Positions 1 through 5,774 of a stretch of 7,085 nt of DNA are shown piece after piece. Made by a program: the position numbers and the translations under genes. Source of the DNA: Prevotellaceae bacterium (GTDB lineage: Bacteria; Bacteroidota; Bacteroidia; Bacteroidales; UBA932); NCBI GenBank assembly GCA_031273285.1, contig JAISSE010000122.1, positions 1 to 7,085 on the forward strand, given 5' to 3'. The notes beneath the pieces are model-generated. The model saw only the letters and a list, made by a program, of their open reading frames with translations, had not been told where the DNA came from and did no database searches. The first letter of the stretch is position 1. The number at the start of each line of letters is the position of its first letter.

Positions 1-1
1 T

Positions 2-1528
2 TGTAACAAGGCGAAACATTATATGATAGAGTCCTCTACCCGTTTGCAGGGAGTGGAACAACTTATTGACATGGAACAGTATTTTGTGATTCATGCGGCG
101 CGTCAAAGCGGCAAAACGACTTATCTGAAAGATTTAGTCCAATGGCTTAATGCCGAAGGAAAATATTATGCCTTGTATTGTTCGCTGGAAAGTGTGCAAA
201 ACATTGTTGATCCGGAAAAAGGTATTCCGGCAATACTGCGAATTTTGCAATCCGCTCTGAAATATTCAAAATTTCCACACATACAGGAGTTTGCTTCGGA
301 TGTTGATCCTAAAGATTATAATATCGCGTTGAAAGAGTCCTTGACGGATTATTGTATGTTGCTTGATAAACCTTTGGTTATTTTTTTCGATGAAGCCGAT
401 TGTTTGAGCGATGAAACACTGATAATGTTCTTAAGACAGTTGAGAAACGGGTATAATGAACGGAGTTCTATACCCTTTGTACATTCCGTTGCATTAGTGG
501 GTATGCGCAACATTCGCGATTACAAAGCCCGTATTCGTCCCAACAGCCAATCAATGGGTAGCGCCAGCCCGTTCAATATTATTACGGAAGCTATGACTTT
601 GAAAAATTTCACGAAGGAAGAAATTACCATGCTTTACGGGCAACATACCGAAGATACCGGACAAATCTTTGAACCTGCCGCCATCGAATTAGTATGGGAA
701 CAAACGCAGGGGCAACCCTGGCTGGTCAATGCCATTGCCCGCGAGGTGATTGTAGAAATGCTACAGTCGGATTATACCAGACCGGTTACAGCCGACATGG
801 TAGAGCAGGCAATCCAAACCATCATCCTGCGGCGCGACACGCACATCGACAGTCTGCTCGAACGGCTGAAGGAAGACCGTGTGCGGAAAGTCGTCGAAGC
901 TGTCATAATGGGCGATTATGTCAGTCCTTCTTCGGACGATTTTCATTTTACATGTGATTTGGGGCTAATCAGGATGACCGAACAAAAAACAGAACCGGCA
1001 AATCCGATTTATGCGGAGGTAATTGTCCGTACACTCAATTACGATATGCAGTGTTATTTACAACAGAATGTTACATCCTACCAGATACCCCGCTACCTCA
1101 AAAACGGACGTATCGACATGGATTTCCTGATGCGCGATTTCCAGCAGTTCTGGCGTGAAAACAGCGAGATATGGATCAGAAAGTTTGACTATGGCGAAGC
1201 GGCGCCCCATCTGATACTGATGGCGTTTCTGCAACGGGTCATCAACGGCGGAGGACAGATTATCCGCGAAATGGCGGCAGGTACGGGTCGTCTCGACATC
1301 TGCCTGATTTACGAAAACCGCAAATACCCCATAGAACTCAAAATACGTTACGGGGAAAAATACGTGGAAAAAGGTATCGAACAAACCGCCCGCTACATGG
1401 ATACGCTCGGTTGCAGCGAAGGCTGGCTCGCCGTCTTCGACCGTCGTACAACAGTGAAATGGGACGATAAACTGTTTATGAAAAAAGAAACAGTGGAAGG
1501 AAAAACAGTTACCGTCGTGGGACTGTAA
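2..1528 (+). CDS. P-loop ATPase with C-terminal PD-(D/E)XK nuclease-like domain, 5' end outside the window
   Basis: Residues are counted from the first in-window ATG at 23. Walker A is ARQSGKT (about 26-32), with Ala in place of the usual first Gly. Walker B is VIFFDEAD (119-126; Asp123, Glu124). A sensor-like stretch HSVALVGMR follows at 154-162. Residues about 215-345 look like a helical and winged-helix lid. The C-terminus has a PD-(D/E)XK signature: Asp425 in GRLDICLIY, then Glu438-x-Lys440 in PIELKI, then a Gln/Tyr helix (QTARYMD, 455-461). The frame stays open to base 2 and reads CNKAKHY just before that Met. From memory, related proteins carry a similar Cys-Asn...Lys-His-Tyr-Met stretch, so I infer that translation starts further upstream and the gene is cut by the window edge. 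Family members often occur in many copies in Bacteroidota and are usually annotated only as ATP-binding proteins. The combination suggests ATP-driven nucleic acid processing, but substrate and pathway are unknown. No partner gene is adjacent. Confidence 0.85.
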   Translation, partial: CNKAKHYMIESSTRLQGVEQLIDMEQYFVIHAARQSGKTTYLKDLVQWLNAEGKYYALYCSLESVQNIVDPEKGIPAILRILQSALKYSKFPHIQEFASDVDPKDYNIALKESLTDYCMLLDKPLVIFFDEADCLSDETLIMFLRQLRNGYNERSSIPFVHSVALVGMRNIRDYKARIRPNSQSMGSASPFNIITEAMTLKNFTKEEITMLYGQHTEDTGQIFEPAAIELVWEQTQGQPWLVNAIAREVIVEMLQSDYTRPVTADMVEQAIQTIILRRDTHIDSLLERLKEDRVRKVVEAVIMGDYVSPSSDDFHFTCDLGLIRMTEQKTEPANPIYAEVIVRTLNYDMQCYLQQNVTSYQIPRYLKNGRIDMDFLMRDFQQFWRENSEIWIRKFDYGEAAPHLILMAFLQRVINGGGQIIREMAAGTGRLDICLIYENRKYPIELKIRYGEKYVEKGIEQTARYMDTLGCSEGWLAVFDRRTTVKWDDKLFMKKETVEGKTVTVVGL

Positions 1529-1553
1529 AACCCTGCGCGGTGTTTTCGGCGGC

Positions 1554-1602
1554 AAACAAATTGGTAAAGTCTGTCGATGCAGCTATTTACACGAATTTGT
1601 TT
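1554..1602. repeat. 9-bp perfect inverted repeat upstream of the bioB promoter
   Basis: AAACAAATT at 1554-1562 is matched exactly by its reverse complement AATTTGTTT at 1594-1602, with 31 bases between. Inside, GTAAA (1564-1568) and TTTAC (1586-1590) form a second inverted pair. The structure ends about 30 bases before the -7 element of bioB, so it could be an operator. A resemblance to a BirA-type operator (TTGTAAAC and its inverse around a spacer) is weak and speculative. The AT-rich stem, long loop and lack of a T-tract argue against a terminator for the upstream gene. Confidence 0.4.
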
Positions 1603-1632
1603 CTTTCTTCATCGCCAATCGATAAAATTATT

Positions 1633-1640
1633 TACCTTTG
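1633..1640 (+). promoter_or_regulatory. Bacteroidota-type -7 promoter element of bioB
   Basis: TACCTTTG matches the Bacteroidota -7 consensus TAnnTTTG and continues as CGCG. No good -33 TTTG is seen at the usual distance; only a T-rich stretch at about 1600-1610. Transcription would begin around 1645-1648, which rules out any start codon before that point and supports ATG 1675 (or 1657) for bioB. Confidence 0.7.
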
Positions 1641-1674
1641 CGCGAATTTTAAAAATATGACAAGGTCATCAAAT

Positions 1675-2652
1675 ATGAGTAAAATTTTGCAAAAATCGTT
1701 TGATACGGAGAGTTTTTCGCGTGAAGAAGCTATGGAAATACTTGATTTATCCGACGACTGTCTTCTCACTCTTCTTGATCTGGTGTATGTAATCAGGAAG
1801 AAATATAAGGGGAATACGGTAGGTATCCAGATACTTACCAATGCTCGAAGCGGAAACTGTTCCCAAAATTGCGCCTACTGTGCCCAATCGCGCGATTCGA
1901 AAGCCGGCATCAGCAAATATCGTCTTGTCCCATACGAAAAATTATTGCACGACGGACATATCGCTCGGGATAAAAATCTTGCCCGACATTGCATAGGTCT
2001 CAGCGGCATACGTTTTAATGACAGTGAAATCAACGAATTTGCAGACTATGTCAAAAACCTGAAAAAAGAAGTCGGTACGCATATCTGCTGTTCCATCGGT
2101 TTCCTGACCCTTCAACAAGCCCGGAAACTGAAGGATGCCGGAGTGAACAGAATCAATCACAATCTGAATACCGGTCGTAATTTCTATAGCAGTATCTGTA
2201 CTACACATACTTATGACGAGCGAATTGCCAACATCAGGATGTTGCAGGGCATCGGATTCGAAATATGTTGCGGCGGCATTATCGGTCTTGGGGAAAGCAA
2301 AACCGATGTGATAGACATGCTGTTCGAAATACGGGACATCAATCCGCAATCCGTGCCAATAAATTTCCTGATACCTCTCGAAGGTACGGCGCTGGCTGCC
2401 GCCGACACATCGCATTTATCACCGGAATACTGTTTGAAAATACTGTGTCTTACAAGGCTTTTGATGCCCAAATCCGATATACGCTGCGCCGCCGGAAGGG
2501 AAGTTTATCTGAAAGGCAAAGAAAAATTAATGTTTTACGCCGTAGATTCAATCTTTGCATCGGGTTATCTGACTGCCGGAGGACAAAGTATAGAAGACAC
2601 CATCAAACTTGTTACCGATGCCGGATTCCAGTATAAGATAGAGTCGGCATAA
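1675..2652 (+). CDS. bioB: biotin synthase (radical SAM enzyme)
   Basis: Biotin synthase inserts sulfur into dethiobiotin, the last step of biotin synthesis, in the cytoplasm. With the start at 1675 the protein has 325 residues, normal for the family. The radical-SAM [4Fe-4S] motif CSQNCAYC supplies Cys62, Cys66 and Cys69. Probable [2Fe-2S] ligands are Cys106 (RHCIGLSG), Cys138 (HICCSIG), Cys198 (ICCGGIIG) and Arg270 (DIRCAAGRE), matching E. coli Cys97, Cys128, Cys188 and Arg260. The NHNLNT motif (161-166) and SVPINFL are also BioB hallmarks; NHNLNT has Asn where E. coli has Asp (NHNLDT). The frame is open back to 1540, but the promoter at 1633-1640 excludes those early starts. ATG 1675 has AAGG nine bases upstream; ATG 1657 is the alternative. 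No bioA, bioD or bioF lies nearby, so bioB appears to be transcribed alone. Confidence 0.92.
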   Translation: MSKILQKSFDTESFSREEAMEILDLSDDCLLTLLDLVYVIRKKYKGNTVGIQILTNARSGNCSQNCAYCAQSRDSKAGISKYRLVPYEKLLHDGHIARDKNLARHCIGLSGIRFNDSEINEFADYVKNLKKEVGTHICCSIGFLTLQQARKLKDAGVNRINHNLNTGRNFYSSICTTHTYDERIANIRMLQGIGFEICCGGIIGLGESKTDVIDMLFEIRDINPQSVPINFLIPLEGTALAAADTSHLSPEYCLKILCLTRLLMPKSDIRCAAGREVYLKGKEKLMFYAVDSIFASGYLTAGGQSIEDTIKLVTDAGFQYKIESA

Positions 2653-2653
2653 C

Positions 2654-4057
2654 TTATTTTTCAATCTCCAGAATGAGCGGATGGTCGCTTACATCCAAGG
2701 TCAGCGAATCCGTCCGTTCAAACGTCCGGACGGCGGAGACGCTCACAGTCGGGTCATATACCGTGATTTGTCGATGTTTTTTACCGAACCGCAGCGAGAT
2801 ACGGTCTGTCCCGCCGTCGGCGAACCGTTCGCCCCACAGCACCAGAACAAAATGTCCGTTGCTTTTTTGCAGCAGCAGGTCGTGCGTTGTTTCCGGCTGA
2901 TCGCAAATGACGTAACTCAATTTGCCCGGTCGCCGAACGTCCTTGTCGTCCGCCAGAACAGACGTGAAATTGTGCATGTAGCGAGCAGCTTGTTTCGGCT
3001 TGTAGTCGAGCGTATAAAAAGCGTACGATTCATGTTCGGGTTCGTTGGCGCGCCCCTTCAGCAGATAAACCGCCGTATATTGCCAGCCCCGTTTAAACTG
3101 CGAAAGATACAGATTCAGGTACAAACGTGCCTGCACTTCTTCCGTTACGCCGTCTTTCGGGCTGACGGCATAGCCGGTTTCCGTCGTTACTTTCGGCAAC
3201 CTCGCCAATTCTTCTTCCGTATAACCCTCGAAATGATTCAGCCATGTATTTCCGAAATTGCCGTACAACCCGTCCACAGGGCAATTTTTCGAAGGGTCGG
3301 CGCTCAGCCATGTCTGGTTGTTGTGCAGCCCGTGCCAGCTCGGATGCGTGATGTAGTTGTGGCAATTTGCCGCGTCGGCAAACGTGGTGCCGGCGGGCAT
3401 CAGCGTGGAAGCGCCCTCCGGAACGGAGAGAAATTGCAGACCGGCATTATCCGTCTGTGCGCCCGTTTCGCAGGTCGACCATACGGGATACGTTCGCAGG
3501 TCGGGGTCGTTCCTGACTGCCGCGTATAAATCCCTGTGCAGTTTCGCCACCGGCAGCCACGAATCTCTTCCGCCGCCTTTTTCTCCCATGTACGTAATGC
3601 CCCAGTTATTCGGCTCATTCGAACCTTCCAGCGCAAGCAAAGCGCCTGCCTTTGCCAGCTGTCTGGCGTCGGTTATCAGCCGTTGCAGGTCGGAGTGTCC
3701 ACTAAGCAATCCGTAGCTGACTTTTGTTTTAGCCTGTCGATGAAGCTGGATAAAGTCCCCGACAGGCGCGTTGTCCTCATAACCCGTCCGTAACCAGCGT
3801 AATCCCGTGTATTTCATACATCTAACCGTACCTTCCATCGTCTCGCCGCGCCGCGAAACGGACGAGACGGCGCCCAGACTGTTCAGGAAATGAACCGCGC
3901 CGATTGCTTCCGTCTCCTGCGGTATATTTTGGGAAAACGCCGTTTCACCGGAGAAAAGGAGGCAGGCGAGCGCTGCCGTAATCGCAACAAATCCGTTCGA
4001 TTTTCCGAACGGAAACATACCGTCGAATAATTTTTTGAAAATATTTGCCATCTTCAT
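2654..4057 (-). CDS. secreted TIM-barrel glycoside hydrolase candidate
   Basis: This is a 467-residue exported protein. The N-terminus has lysines, a hydrophobic core (about 23-36) and a plausible cleavage site after AFS near residue 42. Residues about 50-370 look like a clan GH-A (beta/alpha)8 barrel: SNEPNNW at 146-152 places Glu148 as candidate acid/base, and TTETGYA at 291-297 places Glu293 as candidate nucleophile, the usual pattern on strands 4 and 7. Residues about 380-467 are beta-rich and look like the small sandwich domain often found after such barrels. I cannot assign a GH family or substrate; GH39-like or GH5-like relatives are possible, and no SusC/SusD pair or second carbohydrate gene is present. 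The start at 4057 lies 28 bases after a -7 element on the same strand; Met3 (4051) and Met14 (4018) are alternatives. Its stop is one base from the bioB stop, with the genes convergent. Confidence 0.75.
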   Translation of the reverse strand: MKMANIFKKLFDGMFPFGKSNGFVAITAALACLLFSGETAFSQNIPQETEAIGAVHFLNSLGAVSSVSRRGETMEGTVRCMKYTGLRWLRTGYEDNAPVGDFIQLHRQAKTKVSYGLLSGHSDLQRLITDARQLAKAGALLALEGSNEPNNWGITYMGEKGGGRDSWLPVAKLHRDLYAAVRNDPDLRTYPVWSTCETGAQTDNAGLQFLSVPEGASTLMPAGTTFADAANCHNYITHPSWHGLHNNQTWLSADPSKNCPVDGLYGNFGNTWLNHFEGYTEEELARLPKVTTETGYAVSPKDGVTEEVQARLYLNLYLSQFKRGWQYTAVYLLKGRANEPEHESYAFYTLDYKPKQAARYMHNFTSVLADDKDVRRPGKLSYVICDQPETTHDLLLQKSNGHFVLVLWGERFADGGTDRISLRFGKKHRQITVYDPTVSVSAVRTFERTDSLTLDVSDHPLILEIEK

Positions 4058-4085
4058 ATTTGCTTTACTTTTATCTTATCGGACG

Positions 4086-4093
4086 CAAAGATA
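4086..4093 (-). promoter_or_regulatory. Bacteroidota-type -7 promoter element of the hydrolase gene
   Basis: Read on the minus strand the site is TATCTTTG followed by CG, a match to TAnnTTTG. A TTG lies upstream on the same strand (4110-4112), but its 16-base spacing is shorter than usual. The element sits 28 bases before ATG 4057, giving a short leader with no clear Shine-Dalgarno sequence. Confidence 0.6.
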
Positions 4094-4214
4094 ACGACTT
4101 TTTCGGAAACAATATGTCTTCGACCTTTTTCGGAGGCATCCCGAATTGTCGTTTTTTAACGCAGGGAGCGCAAGACAATAATGTATTACAACTTATTTAT
4201 TTCGCTTCCCTTAT

Positions 4215-4263
4215 GAACTATAAACTATAAATTAATCACTAATCACTGTTCACTAATAACTTT
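4215..4263. repeat. degenerate 7-bp-period tandem repeat
   Basis: Seven consecutive 7-base units can be read without gaps: GAACTAT, AAACTAT, AAATTAA, TCACTAA, TCACTGT, TCACTAA, TAACTTT. Adjacent units differ by a few bases, and most carry ACT at a fixed position. The array is non-coding and ends immediately upstream of the atp promoter, touching its possible -33 element. A related array in inverted orientation lies at 6936-6963. Confidence 0.65.
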
Positions 4264-4265
4264 TT

Positions 4266-4294
4266 TTTGATAATCCGGAAAAACATTACCTTTG
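4266..4294 (+). promoter_or_regulatory. promoter of the atp transcription unit
   Basis: TACCTTTG at 4287-4294, followed by CGGG, matches the Bacteroidota -7 element. TTTG at 4266-4269 is a possible -33 element with a 17-base spacer, slightly short for the class. The predicted transcript starts near 4300, about a dozen bases before ATG 4313, so the first gene would be translated from a very short leader. Confidence 0.65.
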
Positions 4295-4312
4295 CGGGCG
4301 AATATTTTTATT

Positions 4313-4708
4313 ATGTTAAAGTTTAGAACATATCTTTTTGAATTGATACTGTGGATGCTTCTGCCGTCGATTGCCGGACTGACCGTGTTTGAAATTTTCC
4401 CTCAATACGGTTTCGACACATATCCGGTGATACCCGCGACCATGATTGTTATGGGCGCGATGTTCTTTTTTATACTGAAACGAATCCCGCATATATCCGA
4501 TAAAAACAGGATGCTGCTGTTCTATCTGAATATGATTGGAAAAATGATTTTATCGTCGGCGATTGTTTTGTCGGCGGTCTTGCGTGACAGAAACAGCGCT
4601 GCGGCATTTGTAATCTCGTTTTTTGTATTTTATGTTTTTTTAATGATATTTGAAATACGTTGTTTCAACAAAATGATAAAATTGGTATCGGACAAGCAAA
4701 ATCAGTGA
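4313..4708 (+). CDS. small four-helix membrane protein upstream of atpB (AtpI-like position)
   Basis: This 131-residue protein has four hydrophobic segments, at about 9-29, 37-55, 67-89 and 95-115, and a basic, polar C-terminal tail. In Bacteroidota a small membrane protein of this kind commonly precedes atpB. AtpI proteins elsewhere are thought to help assemble the c-ring or move Mg2+, but no diagnostic motif is visible here, so the AtpI link rests on position and topology. The frame is also open from a TTG at 4292, but that codon lies inside the promoter, so ATG 4313 is chosen. Its TGA stop overlaps the atpB start by one base (TGATG, 4706-4710), which suggests translational coupling and equal expression. 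A poorly conserved protein unrelated to AtpI remains possible. Confidence 0.75.
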   Translation: MLKFRTYLFELILWMLLPSIAGLTVFEIFPQYGFDTYPVIPATMIVMGAMFFFILKRIPHISDKNRMLLFYLNMIGKMILSSAIVLSAVLRDRNSAAAFVISFFVFYVFLMIFEIRCFNKMIKLVSDKQNQ

Positions 4709-5754
4709 TGAAGAATATAATAACCGTATTATTAATGTTTTTTGCCGTAAGCCTCAAGGCTGGAGAATCGGCGTCGGAACACGACAACAGCGCCTTTCAC
4801 ATAAAGGATTTCATCTTCGGGCATATCTCGAACGATTACGAATATCATATAGCGGATGTGGGTAAACATCAAATATCCATACCTCTGCCCGTGATTGTGC
4901 GCAGCAGCGAGGGCAAATGGTTTGTATTCCCGTCGTCGAAATTCAATCACAAACACGACAGCTACCGCGGGTTTCGTATCGCAAACGAAGGCAGATACTC
5001 CGGGCAGATTGTGGAAATCCTTCCCGACGGTTCGGAATACCGTCCGGTAGATTTGTCCGTTACCAAAAACGTGGTTACCATCCTGCTTACGGTCGCAATA
5101 CTGTGTGTCGTCTTCATCTCCGTAAGGCGAAAATACACGCGCGACCCGCTCAAGGCGCCGAGAGGACTGCAGGCGATTCTGGAACCGGTGATACTGTTTG
5201 TAACCGAAGATATTGCAAAAGCGGCAATAGGCAAGGGGTTCGAGAAATATACGGGTTTCCTGCTGACCATGTTTTTCCTCATACTCACGCTCAATCTGAC
5301 GGGACTGATTCCGGTGTTTCCTTTCGGCACAAACGTTACGGGAAACATCAATGTAACGGCGGCTCTGGCGGTGTGTACCTTTTTCGTTACGATGATCAGC
5401 ACGACACGGGAATACTGGCATCACAAACTGTGGACACCCGGAGTACCCGTCTGGCTGAAAGTCCCTCTGCCCCTGATGCCGACAGTGGAGATAATTTCGA
5501 TTTTTACGGGACCCGTAGCCCTGATAATCCGTCTGTTCGCAAACATGCTTTCGGGACACATGGTTGTTACGGTTCTTGTGGGGATGATATTCGTATTCGC
5601 TTCGCTGGGACCCGTCGTCGACAGCGGTATTTCCGCAATATCCGTTGCCTTTTCGATATTTATGATGGCTCTGGACATACTTGTATCATTCATTCAGGCA
5701 TACGTATTCACGCTGCTTTCGGCTCTGTATTTCGCTTCGGCAAAGCATCCGTAG
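4708..5754 (+). CDS. atpB: F-type ATP synthase subunit a
   Basis: Subunit a forms the two half-channels that carry protons (or sodium ions) past the rotating c-ring. The protein has 348 residues, long compared with about 270 in E. coli, because of a Bacteroidota-type N-terminal extension. Residues 1-18 look like a signal peptide (cleavage near LKA), and about 19-115 form a polar extracytoplasmic region containing the SSKF motif. The first core helix spans about 121-140. The essential arginine is Arg275 in IIRLFANMLSGH (E. coli Arg210 in RLFGNMYAG). The last helix carries Gln330 in FIQAYVFTLLSALY, matching E. coli Gln252. The start at 4708 is favoured over the upstream in-frame ATG 4660 because it gives a clean signal peptide and a TGATG overlap with the preceding gene. 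No gene for subunit c follows; an MFS transporter begins 20 bases downstream. Confidence 0.95.
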   Translation: MKNIITVLLMFFAVSLKAGESASEHDNSAFHIKDFIFGHISNDYEYHIADVGKHQISIPLPVIVRSSEGKWFVFPSSKFNHKHDSYRGFRIANEGRYSGQIVEILPDGSEYRPVDLSVTKNVVTILLTVAILCVVFISVRRKYTRDPLKAPRGLQAILEPVILFVTEDIAKAAIGKGFEKYTGFLLTMFFLILTLNLTGLIPVFPFGTNVTGNINVTAALAVCTFFVTMISTTREYWHHKLWTPGVPVWLKVPLPLMPTVEIISIFTGPVALIIRLFANMLSGHMVVTVLVGMIFVFASLGPVVDSGISAISVAFSIFMMALDILVSFIQAYVFTLLSALYFASAKHP

Positions 5755-5774
5755 CCGTAATTCCGTAATATCAG

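Larger units (their letters stand above)
4058..4312. other. divergent intergenic region
   Basis: This stretch separates the leftward hydrolase gene from the rightward atp unit. It holds a -7 element on each strand, a 7-bp-period degenerate repeat and AT-rich filler. A small open frame at 4045-4230 (+) has no recognisable product and overlaps the hydrolase start and promoter on the other strand, so it is not called a gene. Confidence 0.7.

Noticed and set aside
1540..1674. N-terminal extension of the bioB reading frame from ATG 1540
   Set aside because: It spans the inverted repeat and the promoter at 1633-1640, and the added 45 residues have no BioB similarity.
2681..3529. 282-codon plus-strand frame opposite the hydrolase gene
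   Set aside because: It is antisense to a protein with a signal peptide and catalytic motifs, and its own translation shows no recognisable domain.
4095..4134. Imperfect direct repeat CGACTTTTTCGGA (4095-4107) and CGACCTTTTTCGGA (4121-4134)
   Set aside because: Two copies of a T-rich 13-14-mer with one indel are too little to call an operator; they lie upstream of the hydrolase promoter but have no known counterpart.
4292..4312. TTG start at 4292 for the small membrane protein
   Set aside because: The codon is part of the -7 element TACCTTTG and lies before the predicted transcription start; ATG 4313 fits better.
4660..4707. Earlier atpB start at 4660
   Set aside because: It would put 16 polar residues before the signal peptide and overlap the upstream gene by 49 bases; the TGATG overlap at 4706-4710 is the usual arrangement.
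4732..5559. 275-codon minus-strand frame opposite atpB
   Set aside because: It is antisense to conserved atpB, and its composition is that of a shadow frame.
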